The notes under the pieces are model-generated. The model ran no database searches. It saw nothing but the letters and a program-made list of their open reading frames with translations, and was not told where the DNA came from. A program made the translations under genes and the position numbers. DNA of 64,000 bases from Crocinitomicaceae bacterium (GTDB lineage: Bacteria > Bacteroidota > Bacteroidia > Flavobacteriales_D > Crocinitomicaceae). This document shows, piece by piece, positions 35,851 through 44,973 of this stretch. The stretch spans positions 248,001 through 312,000 of the forward strand of contig JAQWHI010000018.1 of the NCBI GenBank assembly GCA_029249445.1, read 5' to 3'. The first letter of the stretch is position 1; the number at the start of each line of letters is the position of its first letter.

Positions 35851-35874
35851 TTGTTTAAACGAATATAGACATAC

Positions 35875-35904
35875 AAAGCTCAGGTAGGTTGCCTGGGCTT
35901 TTTT
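35875..35904 (+). terminator. Intrinsic terminator after yidC
   Basis: AAAGCTCAGG (35875-35884) and CCTGGGCTTT (35892-35901) pair with G-U, followed by a T run. Confidence 0.85.
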
Positions 35905-36035
35905 CAGTTTTATTACTTTTACTAATCATGAAACGCATTTATTTCCATATTCGATTCCATTTTGAAACTTAAGTAGGAGACAAAGAAAAGCAACTAATTT
36001 CATGTTTTTATCGTTTATTTTACAAACTGGCTATA

Positions 36036-37769
36036 ATGACTCGATTACTCTCCCTTCTATTTATTTGTTTTACCGTTGTTGCGTATTCTCAAACCTTTGA
36101 TTGGTTGGTCACTGGCGGTGGCGATCTTTCTGACAAAGGGACCACCGTTGTTATTGATGCAGATGGCAACTCATATATCACAGGTTATTACAATGAAGAG
36201 GCAGACTTTGGACCGCTAAACACAGGTTTTTCTTTCGAAAAAAGTAAAGAAGTTTTTGTTGCAAAGCTGGATCCTAATGGCAATTATTTATGGGTCAGGA
36301 ATGGACTCAATTATTACGATGACCGTGGACTTGGATTGTGCGTCGATCCTTCAGGAAATTCATATGTAACAGGAACATGTTGGGGTGGGCTTGAATTTGG
36401 ACCTTTGAGTGTGTACAATTCCACATCCTATACGGATCAAATTTTCGTTACAAAAATAGATCCCAACGGAAATATAATTTGGATGAAAAATGCAGGTGTC
36501 GACTTCGCAGCCGTATTCCCATATTGTGATGATCATGGTTTGGATTTAGTATCGGATAGTCAGGGCAATATTTATGTAACTGGCTTCCTGTCAAATGCAG
36601 ATTTTGACGATCACCCTGCAGTATTCGATGCGATTACAATTAATGTAGCTGCATTTGACACTTTGGCATATGTTGCAAAATTATCGAATGATGGAAACTG
36701 GCAGTGGGTTCGAACGTTCGAAGGAATAGTTGATCACCGCGACAATGGTATTGGAGTCGATGATGAGAATAATGTATATGTGGTCGGTGGTTTTACTGGA
36801 ACAAAGGAATTCGGTACTGAAACGTTGACCAGTGAGGGCGAAGTCGATGTATTTGTAGTAAAATACTTGCCAAATGGTATATTTCAATGGGCTGCTCAAG
36901 CAGGAGGAGAACTAAAAGATCGGGGCAACGCAATTGTTGATGGTCACGATGGTTATATGTACGTAGCGGGAGAGTTTCGTGATGTCTGTAAATTTGGCTC
37001 TCAAGAGTTGAACAACTACGGAGGACCAAAAGGTCGCGATATTTTTGCAGCGAAATTAACCAAGACAGGAGAATGGGTTTGGGCCTCTAAAGCCGGATCA
37101 AAAAAAGGCAGCGATCGAGCAAATTCTATTACTTCGAATTATCAAGGCAATATATTCCTAACTGGTCAATTTAGCAGTGACGCAAAGTTTGGTGCGAATG
37201 AAATCGATTCAAGTGGTGACAGCGTTCAAGTTTTCATTTCTGCGATAGATACAAATGGCGTATGGCGGTGGGTAAAACAAGGCGGTGGTCCAAGCCATGA
37301 TCGAGGCAACGGAATCGTAGCTGATGATGGCTGTAACTTATGGGTAATTGGATATTTTGCGGATACTATATCATTTGATGGACTAACAGAAATACCGCTA
37401 AAAGGGAAAGATATTTTTACCACAAAGCTATCGAATGTTTGTTTCGATTATTCAACACCACCTCTACCTCCTGCACCTGAAGAACCAGAAGTTTGCATAC
37501 TTGATGTGCCAAATGTTTTTACTCCGAACAGCGATGGATTCAATGAGATTATTTATTTCACGAATGAATGTAACGTTGCAATGGAGGCCTACGTGTTGAA
37601 TCGTTGGGGTGATGTGGTATTCAAAACAACCGATCCAAATCAAGGATGGGATGGTTTAAAGTCAAATGGGGATGTAGTAACGGATGGTGCTTACTTCTAT
37701 TCTGTCAAAGCCAAGTTTAAAAATGAGCCACACCAGGAAAAGCATGGTTTCATTAATGTCATAAAATAA
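36036..37769 (+). CDS. SBBP-repeat T9SS type B (gliding motility-associated C-terminal) protein
   Basis: The product is 577 residues. It has a signal peptide (1-18, ending VVAYSQ), then about eight beta-propeller-like repeats (about 20-460) of the SBBP type. Units follow the pattern G-DxSGNxYxTGxF followed by FVAKLDPNG. The final 85 residues are a gliding-motility-associated (type B) sorting domain: VPNVFTPNSDGFNEI, VLNRWGDVVF, GWDG and DGAYFYSVKA. Type B cargo leaves through the type IX system and often stays surface-bound. The role of the propeller is unknown, possibly adhesion. The gene is monocistronic after the yidC terminator. Confidence 0.88.
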   Translation: MTRLLSLLFICFTVVAYSQTFDWLVTGGGDLSDKGTTVVIDADGNSYITGYYNEEADFGPLNTGFSFEKSKEVFVAKLDPNGNYLWVRNGLNYYDDRGLGLCVDPSGNSYVTGTCWGGLEFGPLSVYNSTSYTDQIFVTKIDPNGNIIWMKNAGVDFAAVFPYCDDHGLDLVSDSQGNIYVTGFLSNADFDDHPAVFDAITINVAAFDTLAYVAKLSNDGNWQWVRTFEGIVDHRDNGIGVDDENNVYVVGGFTGTKEFGTETLTSEGEVDVFVVKYLPNGIFQWAAQAGGELKDRGNAIVDGHDGYMYVAGEFRDVCKFGSQELNNYGGPKGRDIFAAKLTKTGEWVWASKAGSKKGSDRANSITSNYQGNIFLTGQFSSDAKFGANEIDSSGDSVQVFISAIDTNGVWRWVKQGGGPSHDRGNGIVADDGCNLWVIGYFADTISFDGLTEIPLKGKDIFTTKLSNVCFDYSTPPLPPAPEEPEVCILDVPNVFTPNSDGFNEIIYFTNECNVAMEAYVLNRWGDVVFKTTDPNQGWDGLKSNGDVVTDGAYFYSVKAKFKNEPHQEKHGFINVIK

Positions 37770-37792
37770 GCCCTTCAAAATAGGTGCCTAGT

Positions 37793-38266
37793 TTACTTTT
37801 CAGGAACTGGCTCATCTCTAAGTTCAATAAACTTGTCAATTTTTTCATTCTCAATAAGAACAGTTAGGTTGTAATATACAAGTGACCACTTCCCTTTAGT
37901 TTTCACCAAAACACCGCTTCCTCTGCAACCACGCATCCACGTGTTTAACTTTTCATCGAACCACGCTATTTTTTTATTTTTAGAGAAGGCCCACTTGCGC
38001 GATGACGGCTTGAAGTCCCATGTTCGACCACTATCAAAATAAGGTTTACAGAAGGCTGCAAATTCACTTTTTGTCCAACGTTCCCCCGGCGCAGTTCCAA
38101 GGAATACGAAGGAGGTATCCATTGCACCAAAATAGTATTCGAAGTCAGCCTTACTTGCAGAGATATGCCAATTATCAATTTGAGTATTTAGTTTATTTGT
38201 TAGATCAAGCGGTGAAATTGAACTCAACAATAGCAATAACGACATTAATAAAAAGAATTGCTTCAT
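37793..38266 (-). CDS. Exported NTF2/SnoaL-like (DUF4440-type) protein
   Basis: The product is 157 residues from ATG 38266 (MKQFFLLMSLLLLLSS). It has a signal peptide (about 1-18), then an NTF2-like cone-shaped fold with HISASKADFEYYFGAMD, FVFLGTAPGERWTKSEF and GSGVLVKTKGKWSLVYYNLT. This is typical of nuclear-transport-factor-2-like proteins with a DUF4440/SnoaL_3 pattern. No catalytic role can be assigned. The start lies just past the terminator of the subtilase gene, which helps fix it; an in-frame TTG at 38284 would be inside the hairpin. Confidence 0.75.
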   Translation of the reverse strand: MKQFFLLMSLLLLLSSISPLDLTNKLNTQIDNWHISASKADFEYYFGAMDTSFVFLGTAPGERWTKSEFAAFCKPYFDSGRTWDFKPSSRKWAFSKNKKIAWFDEKLNTWMRGCRGSGVLVKTKGKWSLVYYNLTVLIENEKIDKFIELRDEPVPEK

Positions 38267-38282
38267 TATTTCTTGGTGTTTC

Positions 38283-38319
38283 AAAAAAAATCCCGGCCAA
38301 AGGGAGCTCAGCCGGGATT
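38283..38319 (-). terminator. Intrinsic terminator after the subtilase gene
   Basis: AATCCCGGC (38289-38297) and GCCGGGATT (38311-38319) are exact complements. The minus-strand T run is the plus-strand A run at 38283-38290. Confidence 0.88.
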
Positions 38320-38339
38320 AATCTATTGTATAGTTTGTT

Positions 38340-39935
38340 TTATTTTTCCTTTTCCAAGCAAAGCTCAACAGCTTCGTACAAATTGATTACTCCACCTGTT
38401 ACAGATAAGTTCCCAAAATCAACCATGTCAGAAGTCGTCGTCATATTTCCGGTAAAACCTCCCGGTGCTACAACACTTTCTCCTTTGTAAACTGTTGCCG
38501 AAGCAAGAAGTATATCTTTTACTTCTTTCATAGATAAATTCGGGAAGTATGATTTCAAAAATGCAGCGGCTCCAGCAACCATTGGGCAAGCCATTGAAGT
38601 TCCTTGTATGGCAGCATAATCACTTTGTGGCACTGAGTTGTAAATCTCAAGTCCAGGTGCAAATACGTCTACTCCTTTTTTACCATAATTAGAAAATGAC
38701 GCTGGCAAGTCGTTGCCCATTGTTGACATTTGATACGTCAATTCTTCTATTTTAGCTTGTTTTCCTTTTGCTCCAGCTTTCATCACTTTCTTTTGAAGAT
38801 TCTTGAACGGAACCTTCTCTCCAAAACGAGTGCTCGCACCAATTGTCAAGAAATGGTCTAATTTCTCTTCTTGAAATGGATACATTGAAGTTGGATAGTT
38901 TGGCTCTTCGTCAATGTCTTTTCCGTCGTTTCCTGCTGCATGTACCAACAAAACACCTTTAGAATCAGCATATTGGAAAGCCTCAAAAACTTTCTCAGCA
39001 TGAGGTGAATAGGCCTTTCCGAAAGACATATTAATTACTTGAGCACCATTGTCAACTGCATATCGTATGGCAAGCGCCACATCTTTATCAAATTCATCAC
39101 CATTTGGAACAGCTCTTACCGACATAAGTTTGACGTCATGCGCAACACCATCACCTCCGATTCCATTTCCTCTGATTGCACCAACTATACCTCCAACATG
39201 AGTTCCGTGAAATGCATCTGGACCTTCAACATCATTGTTACCATAATTCACATCTGTGAAATCATCTGGATTGTCACCTACAAGTGCACGTCCGTTAAAG
39301 TCTGGATTGTATAGTACATTTAACTGATCCTCAAAATAATCTCTCGCACGCTCAAGATTTGCTTTCTGATCATCAGACGCTCCTGCCATTCTCTTTTCAA
39401 CCATTCCAAGAACCATTTCAGCATATTCTCGCTTTGATTCAACCTCTTCTTTTACTTCAACGTACAACTCATATTCTGCAATATCCTCGTCGCTTGTTAA
39501 TGTTATTGGTTGTTCACCGTATTTTTTTGAGAGCTCAGCATAAATACGAGTCATTTCAAGTCGGATGTCATTTGCATTTTCACCTTCTGCATTTCCTAAG
39601 AAATTCCATCCGTGTACGTCATCGATATAACCGTTATTATCATCATCAATTCCATTTGCTGGAATTTCGTCTTCATTTACCCAAATCTTGTCTTGAAGAT
39701 CAACATGCTCGATGTCCATACCAGAATCGATAATAGCGACAATAACCGTACTTGTTTCTCTGCCTTTTACCTTTTCATATGCTTTTTCAGTGAGCATTCC
39801 CGTTCCACCTCCATTGTACCAATTCAAGATTTCTTTTCTGACATTCTCCTCTTTCGGTTCATCCTGAGCATGGAGTGAATTCGTGAAACCAATCGCGAAG
39901 ACTGCCAATGAAAGTTTGATGATTGTTTTATTCAT
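38340..39935 (-). CDS. S8 family serine protease (subtilase) with large insertion
   Basis: The product is 531 residues. It has a signal peptide (about 1-23, ending LHAQD) and the subtilase triad: D70 in AIIDSGMD, H243 in FHGTHVGG, S447 in QGTSMACP. Between Asp and His lies an unusual helical and acidic insertion (about residues 110-235), typical of one Bacteroidota branch. There is no type IX sorting domain, so it is probably periplasmic. It is divergent from a second subtilase gene that has such a domain. It ends at a strong terminator. Confidence 0.92.
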   Translation of the reverse strand: MNKTIIKLSLAVFAIGFTNSLHAQDEPKEENVRKEILNWYNGGGTGMLTEKAYEKVKGRETSTVIVAIIDSGMDIEHVDLQDKIWVNEDEIPANGIDDDNNGYIDDVHGWNFLGNAEGENANDIRLEMTRIYAELSKKYGEQPITLTSDEDIAEYELYVEVKEEVESKREYAEMVLGMVEKRMAGASDDQKANLERARDYFEDQLNVLYNPDFNGRALVGDNPDDFTDVNYGNNDVEGPDAFHGTHVGGIVGAIRGNGIGGDGVAHDVKLMSVRAVPNGDEFDKDVALAIRYAVDNGAQVINMSFGKAYSPHAEKVFEAFQYADSKGVLLVHAAGNDGKDIDEEPNYPTSMYPFQEEKLDHFLTIGASTRFGEKVPFKNLQKKVMKAGAKGKQAKIEELTYQMSTMGNDLPASFSNYGKKGVDVFAPGLEIYNSVPQSDYAAIQGTSMACPMVAGAAAFLKSYFPNLSMKEVKDILLASATVYKGESVVAPGGFTGNMTTTSDMVDFGNLSVTGGVINLYEAVELCLEKEK

Positions 39936-40044
39936 GTTATTTTTTTTAGAGTATTAATTCAGGTAAAAATAGAATATTCTGATCAAATACGACAAAAATT
40001 TACTGATAAGACGTATATATATGTAAACGAAAACCGACCGAACC

Positions 40045-42372
40045 ATGTTGAAATCTAATTTCACCACCTTATTGTCTTTAATTCTTATTTTGTATGTTGG
40101 TGATGTGCTTGGTCAAAAATTAGGTTTTCATCAAATTCTTGAATCATCTCCTGATGAGATAACAGTCTTTTGTATACCGAACAATAGCGGAAATATTGAA
40201 TTGCTTGAAGAAGATCAAGTTAAAACTAAATACAGTACATCATCATGGCTTTTCATAAGCGCGACTCCACGTTGGATTGATCTGCGTAAAAAAGAAGGGC
40301 AACTGGATGATTTTTATTTTGAATATGCGCCTCCAGTAGCACTAGACGACACATCGCGATTGATACATTCGGTAAATCAAGTACATTCAGGTTTAGCGCC
40401 TTTAGAGGCTCCCTATACTGGAGATGGAGTGATTATTGGAATTGTTGATCAAGGACTGGATTGGCAGCATCCAGATTTTCAGTTTTCAAATGGAGATACC
40501 CGTGTTTTAAAATATTGGGACCATTCAAACAATGGACCTAACACACCAATGGCATACGGCTATGGGCAGCTTTGGGATAGTACTGATATCAATAATGGAA
40601 CGTGCACGAGCCTCGAAGAATCAACTGCTCACGGGACAAGTGTCGCGGGTATTGCTCTTGGGAATGGTAACGCAAATGGCACCAATAAAGGTATGGCCCC
40701 CGCTGCATCAATAATTGTAGTTGAATCCAATTTTAGCTTGCCCAATTGGACACTGACCATCGCCGATGCTATAGATTTTATATTCAATGAGGCTGAATTA
40801 CTTGGTATGCCGGCCGTGGTAAACCTGAGTTTGGGTACTTATCTCGGAAGTCATGACGGCAATGACCCAGCAAGTGAGGCCATTGAGATGCTTCTGGATG
40901 AATCACCCGGTCGAATTGTTGTTAGTGCAGCCGGGAATTCAGGTACCCAAGGTTCTTACCATCATCAGAATAGCCCAAATGTAATGGATACGAACTTCGT
41001 TTGGTTTGAAAACAATCCGTCTGGGACTTTGGGAGCAAACACAATTTTTTTCGATTTATGGTCAGATACAAGCGAAATGCATTGGAAATATGCTATTGGA
41101 GCCGACTCTCCTGCCCCAACCTATGACTTTAAGGGAAGAACAGAGTTCAGCGACCCATCGACTTCAATCGGAATTACCAAATACGATACCTTATGGAGCG
41201 GTTCAAACCGTTTTGCAACATTTGAAGTTTATACTGAAATTGTAAACGGTAATTTTCACATGCAATTCTATGCTACGAATGTGGATTCAGTAGACTACTT
41301 ATACAGATTTGAAACTACCGGTACCGGTAAATACGACTTATGGAGCGGGGAGTGGATTGGATTCAATGATATGGTAACTGCACCTCCAACTCCACTTGAG
41401 ATGCCAGCCATTTCCAATTATATTATTCCTGACTCGAATCAAACTATTGTTTCGTCTTGGAATTGTTCAGAAAAGGTTATATCTGTTGGAAATATCAGAA
41501 ATAGAAACTCTTTTACTGATTTGAATGCAACGACTACATTCGGAACATTTCAGTCTGGAGAGCTTAGCCCGAATTCATCAAAGGGTCCGAATCGACATCA
41601 TGTAATTAAACCTGATGTTATTGCAACCGGCGATTGGTTACTTGGAGCGGGGCCATTATGGCTGTTACAGAATGCGGCATACAATAGTCTCATTGACTCT
41701 GGTGGGTGGCATGTTAGAAATGGGGGGACGTCCATGGCCTCACCTGTTGTGTCTGGAATTGCAGCGCTGTATTTGGAGCGCTGCAAAAAGGCATCCTACG
41801 ATAAATTTAAGGAAGATCTACAATCCAGCTCATTTTCGGATCAGTTTACAGGTGCAGTTCCTAATAATTTTTGTGGCGTTGGAAAAATAAATGCATTGGC
41901 TCTATTGCAAGAACAGTTGATTCCAGCACAACCCTCAATTAGCTGGATTGGAAATTCTTCACTTGCTTCTACCCCTTCAGACTTCTATCAATGGTATCTC
42001 GATGGATCCGTTCTAAATGGAGAAACCAATCAAATCCATATCGGAATATCTCCCTTTGGTTCGTATGAAGTAGAGATAACCAATATGGACGGATGCTCTT
42101 CTTTGTCCAATCCTTACCTCGCCTCTGTTGGTTTGAATGAAAAGAAATTAGAACCACTTATTGTTGCTCCGAATCCCTCACACTCAACCATTCAAATTTT
42201 ATCTAACCTATTGCTAAATGAGGCCTTTGCCATTGATTGTACTGGAAGATGTTCTCAGCTTCAAGCGATTGGAGCGAATGAGTTTGACGTTTCAAATCTT
42301 GCACGAGGGATTTATTCCCTTGTTGTGAATACAAATGCAGGTAAGAAACAAACGAAGATTGTTATCAATTGA
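40045..42372 (+). CDS. T9SS-secreted S8 family serine protease
   Basis: The product is 775 residues. It has a signal peptide (about 1-23, ending VLGQK) and a propeptide-like section (about 24-110). The subtilase domain has D135 in GIVDQGLD, H196 in TAHGTSVAG and S563 in GGTSMASP. An insert of about 200 residues lies between the AAGNSG oxyanion region and the Ser block. The end (about 705-775) is a type A sorting domain with VAPNPSHSTIQI and ARGIYSLVV. It should be an extracellular protease. It is divergent from the periplasmic subtilase. Confidence 0.92.
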   Translation: MLKSNFTTLLSLILILYVGDVLGQKLGFHQILESSPDEITVFCIPNNSGNIELLEEDQVKTKYSTSSWLFISATPRWIDLRKKEGQLDDFYFEYAPPVALDDTSRLIHSVNQVHSGLAPLEAPYTGDGVIIGIVDQGLDWQHPDFQFSNGDTRVLKYWDHSNNGPNTPMAYGYGQLWDSTDINNGTCTSLEESTAHGTSVAGIALGNGNANGTNKGMAPAASIIVVESNFSLPNWTLTIADAIDFIFNEAELLGMPAVVNLSLGTYLGSHDGNDPASEAIEMLLDESPGRIVVSAAGNSGTQGSYHHQNSPNVMDTNFVWFENNPSGTLGANTIFFDLWSDTSEMHWKYAIGADSPAPTYDFKGRTEFSDPSTSIGITKYDTLWSGSNRFATFEVYTEIVNGNFHMQFYATNVDSVDYLYRFETTGTGKYDLWSGEWIGFNDMVTAPPTPLEMPAISNYIIPDSNQTIVSSWNCSEKVISVGNIRNRNSFTDLNATTTFGTFQSGELSPNSSKGPNRHHVIKPDVIATGDWLLGAGPLWLLQNAAYNSLIDSGGWHVRNGGTSMASPVVSGIAALYLERCKKASYDKFKEDLQSSSFSDQFTGAVPNNFCGVGKINALALLQEQLIPAQPSISWIGNSSLASTPSDFYQWYLDGSVLNGETNQIHIGISPFGSYEVEITNMDGCSSLSNPYLASVGLNEKKLEPLIVAPNPSHSTIQILSNLLLNEAFAIDCTGRCSQLQAIGANEFDVSNLARGIYSLVVNTNAGKKQTKIVIN

Positions 42373-42431
42373 TTGAGCGGATCTATTTTGAGCTTTTTAT
42401 TCAATTCGAATGGTTCCAAACTTCTTTTTCT

Positions 42432-42439
42432 TATTTTTG
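42432..42439 (+). promoter_or_regulatory. -7 box for the DUF5606 gene
   Basis: TATTTTTG is a perfect -7 consensus, 18 bases before the ATG at 42458. Confidence 0.5.
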
Positions 42440-42457
42440 ATTTCTTAAAATTTTAAA

Positions 42458-42985
42458 ATGGATTTATCAGGATTAATCTCAATTTCCGGACGACCAGGTT
42501 TGTTTGTGGTTGTAGCGCAAGGAAAAAATAGTATAATCGTTCAATCTTTGATCGACAACAAACGCTTCCCAGCCTATTCAACCGATCGTATCTCTGCTTT
42601 GGAGGACATCAGTATCTACACATACGATGATGATAAACCATTGAATGAAATCTTTGCAAGTATCTTTGAAAAGCAACAAGGAAAAGAAGGTCCATCACAC
42701 AAAGAAGATCTTTCAGTACTTCAAGACTACCTTTCAGGTATCTTACCTGACTATAATGAAGAGCGCGTTTATCCATCTGACATCAAAAAACTTTTTCAAT
42801 GGTACAATCTCTTGCTAAAAACCGGAAAGTTTGAGACTCTTGAAGATAAGAAGCAGTCAGAAACGGATGCAACTGAAGATGTGGCAGAAGCCAAACCAAC
42901 GGTAAAGTCAAAAAAAACTACAGCTAAGAAAACGACCGCAAAAAAACCTGTAGCAAAGAAGCCCGCGGCAAAGAAAAAAGATTAA
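42458..42985 (+). CDS. DUF5606 protein with histone-H1-like lysine/alanine tail
   Basis: The product is 175 residues. The N-terminal domain (about 1-125) is DUF5606: MDLSGLISISGRPGLFVVVAQ, RFPAYSTDRISALEDISIY and SDIKKLFQWYNLLLKTG. The last 30 residues are Lys/Ala/Thr repeats (TTAKKTTAKKPVAKKPAAKKK) of the sort that binds DNA or RNA. The function of DUF5606 is unknown, and the tail suggests nucleic-acid or ribosome contact. The gene has its own promoter and a terminator at 43006-43035, so it is monocistronic. Confidence 0.8.
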   Translation: MDLSGLISISGRPGLFVVVAQGKNSIIVQSLIDNKRFPAYSTDRISALEDISIYTYDDDKPLNEIFASIFEKQQGKEGPSHKEDLSVLQDYLSGILPDYNEERVYPSDIKKLFQWYNLLLKTGKFETLEDKKQSETDATEDVAEAKPTVKSKKTTAKKTTAKKPVAKKPAAKKKD

Positions 42986-43005
42986 AATCAACATTTAATA
43001 TTTAG

Positions 43006-43035
43006 AGCTCCATCATACCCTGGTGGGGCTTTTTT
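43006..43035 (+). terminator. Intrinsic terminator after the DUF5606 gene
   Basis: AGCTCCATCA (43006-43015) and TGGTGGGGCT (43021-43030) pair with two G-U pairs, followed by a T run. The next gene starts at 43042. Confidence 0.8.
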
Positions 43036-43041
43036 GTAACT

Positions 43042-44757
43042 ATGAATATTTCAAAACCAAAAAGACAGTTTGTCGACACCAAATTAGTTGTTGACTCCTG
43101 GGAGTCGATAGAGGGATACTACAACAATCTAATCCAGCGTGAAATAAATTCCAAGGAGGATTTTATTTATTGGCTGCGAGATCAAAGTGAACTGGAGGCC
43201 ATTCTTGAGGAAGATGCGGCTTGGAGATACATCAAAATGACGATTGATACAAAAGACGAAGTACTAAGTAATGCATACACCTTTTTTGTTGCTAACATCC
43301 AACCGAAAATCGCACCAATGGAGGATCAAATGAATCGAAAATTGTATGCGAGCAAATACATTGATGAGCTGAGTGTAGATCCTGCCTTTGAAATTCTTTT
43401 CCGAAGCATTAAAAAAGCCCTCGATTTATACAGAGAAGAAAATGTAAGTATCCAATCAGACATTTCTAAAGAAAGTCAAAAGTTTGGTGCACTTTCAGCA
43501 GCACAGAGTATTGAATACAAGGGAGAGCGTTTAACGATGCAAAAGGCTGCACTCTTACTGAAAGAAATAGACGAGTCAGTAAGAAAGGAAGCCTTCGAGA
43601 AAATGGCCAATCGAAGACGCAATGATATAGAGGAATTTGATTCACTATTCAATTCATTGTTATCCAAACGACATAAGATTGCAATCAATGCTGGCTTTGA
43701 CAATTTTAGAGATTATAAAATGCAAGCAATGGGTCGCTTTGATTATACTGTTGCGGATTGCGAAGACTTTCATAAATCAGTAAAATCAGTCATTGTGCCA
43801 TTGGTGCGAAAAATCCAGAAAGAGCGTTTGGATAAGTTGGGTAAAACCGAATTTAAACCGTGGGATACAGATGTTGATCCTGAAGGTAAAGCACCATTAA
43901 AACCGTTCGATAGTGGGAAAGAATTACTGAACGGAACAATAAATATGTTCAATCGAATTGACCCATATTTTGGTGATTGTCTGGCAACAATGGCAAGAAT
44001 GAATCATTTGGATCTTGAATCGAAAGAAGGAAAATCCCCTGGAGGCTACAATTATCCACTCTATGAAATCGGTGTACCTTTTATATTTATGAATGCTGTG
44101 GGATCGCACAGAGACCTCGTAACTATGGTGCATGAGGGCGGGCACGCAATACACTCATTTTTAAGTCGAGACCTCGAACTAACTGGCTTCAAAAATCTAC
44201 CCTCAGAGGTCGCTGAATTGGCATCTATGTCAATGGAATTGCTTTCAATGGATCAGTGGGGTGAGTTTTACCCCAACTCGAAAGATTTAAACCGTGCTAT
44301 TCGAGAACAACTTGAAACTATTTTGAAATTGTTACCGTGGATCGCACAAGTGGACGAATTTCAACACTGGATTTACATCAACCATAAACATACTAACGCA
44401 GCTCGAACATCAAAGTGGCTGGAACTTTCAGAAAGCTATGGAACAGGATTAACAGATTGGACAAATTATGAAGACGTATTAGGAAACTCTTGGCAGCGTC
44501 AACTTCACATCTTCGAGGTTCCTTTCTATTACATTGAATATGGAATAGCCCAATTGGGAGCACTCGGAGTTTGGAAAAACAGTCTTACAGACAAACAAGA
44601 GGCCATTGAAGCCTACAAAAGTGCCCTAAAATTAGCATATACGAGAAGTATCCCTGAAATCTATAAAACTGCAAATATAAAATTTGATTTTACGGAGAGT
44701 CATATTTCAGAGCTTGCTGCCTTCATAGAGAATAAGTTAGCGGAGCTTGATGTTTAA
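43042..44757 (+). CDS. M3 family oligoendopeptidase (PepF-like)
   Basis: The product is 571 residues. It has an M3 metallopeptidase fold with HEGGH (H364, H368 zinc ligands, with the Glu between them catalytic) and the downstream third ligand region in PSEVAELASMSMELLS. C-terminal helices carry the SYGTGL substrate-binding region. These enzymes cut short peptides in the cytoplasm; no signal peptide is present. It starts seven bases after the previous terminator, so its promoter is unclear and read-through is possible. The 86 bases after its stop lead into the tRNA promoter. Confidence 0.92.
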   Translation: MNISKPKRQFVDTKLVVDSWESIEGYYNNLIQREINSKEDFIYWLRDQSELEAILEEDAAWRYIKMTIDTKDEVLSNAYTFFVANIQPKIAPMEDQMNRKLYASKYIDELSVDPAFEILFRSIKKALDLYREENVSIQSDISKESQKFGALSAAQSIEYKGERLTMQKAALLLKEIDESVRKEAFEKMANRRRNDIEEFDSLFNSLLSKRHKIAINAGFDNFRDYKMQAMGRFDYTVADCEDFHKSVKSVIVPLVRKIQKERLDKLGKTEFKPWDTDVDPEGKAPLKPFDSGKELLNGTINMFNRIDPYFGDCLATMARMNHLDLESKEGKSPGGYNYPLYEIGVPFIFMNAVGSHRDLVTMVHEGGHAIHSFLSRDLELTGFKNLPSEVAELASMSMELLSMDQWGEFYPNSKDLNRAIREQLETILKLLPWIAQVDEFQHWIYINHKHTNAARTSKWLELSESYGTGLTDWTNYEDVLGNSWQRQLHIFEVPFYYIEYGIAQLGALGVWKNSLTDKQEAIEAYKSALKLAYTRSIPEIYKTANIKFDFTESHISELAAFIENKLAELDV

Positions 44758-44772
44758 AATATCATATTTCTC

Positions 44773-44807
44773 TTATTTCAGTCGAATAAAACACTTGTCT
44801 GAAATAA
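44773..44807. repeat. 9-base inverted repeat upstream of the tRNA
   Basis: TTATTTCAG (44773-44781) and CTGAAATAA (44799-44807) are exact complements with 17 bases between. It overlaps the -33 region of the tRNA promoter and lies just after the peptidase gene. It could be an operator or a weak terminator. Confidence 0.45.
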
Positions 44808-44824
44808 AATTACTGTTATATTTG
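44796..44824 (+). promoter_or_regulatory. tRNA promoter: -33 TTG and -7 TATATTTG
   Basis: TTG at 44796-44798 and TATATTTG at 44817-44824 (perfect -7) are 18 bases apart, 19 bases before the mature tRNA 5' end. This is an internal control for the -7 motif used elsewhere in the window. Confidence 0.75.
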
Positions 44825-44843
44825 CACGCGAAAACGCACGAAT

Positions 44844-44917
44844 GGCGAGGTAGCTCAGTTGGTTAGAGCGCGGGATTCATAACCCCGAGGTCGGGAGTTC
44901 AAATCTCCCTCTCGCTA
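44844..44917 (+). tRNA. tRNA-Met (anticodon CAT)
   Basis: This is a 74-base cloverleaf. The acceptor stem is GGCGAGG with TCTCGCT (G-U at both ends), the D arm is GCTC/GAGC, the anticodon loop is TTCATAA, and the T arm is GGGAG-TTCAAAT-CTCCC. The discriminator is A. CCA is not encoded. The anticodon stem has an A31-C39 mismatch. Elongator methionine is most likely; initiator or the TilS-modified isoleucine tRNA cannot be excluded from sequence alone. Confidence 0.9.
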
Positions 44918-44948
44918 CTCCCGAAAACACTGGGTTTTCGATAAAAAT

Positions 44949-44973
44949 GGCTTCTGAAAGGGAGCCTTTTTTT
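44949..44973 (+). terminator. Intrinsic terminator after the tRNA
   Basis: GGCTTC (44949-44954) pairs with GGAGCC (about 44961-44966), followed by seven T residues. A weaker hairpin CGAAAAC/GTTTTCG lies before it. Confidence 0.75.

Noticed and set aside
36100-37430. Tandem DNA repeats within the propeller gene
   Set aside because: The repeats are at protein level only (SBBP units); the DNA copies are diverged and not a nucleotide repeat array or CRISPR.
39039-39878. Three plus-strand ORFs inside the subtilase gene
   Set aside because: They are antisense shadows of a gene with a clear catalytic triad; the composition (many His, Leu) is typical of reverse frames.
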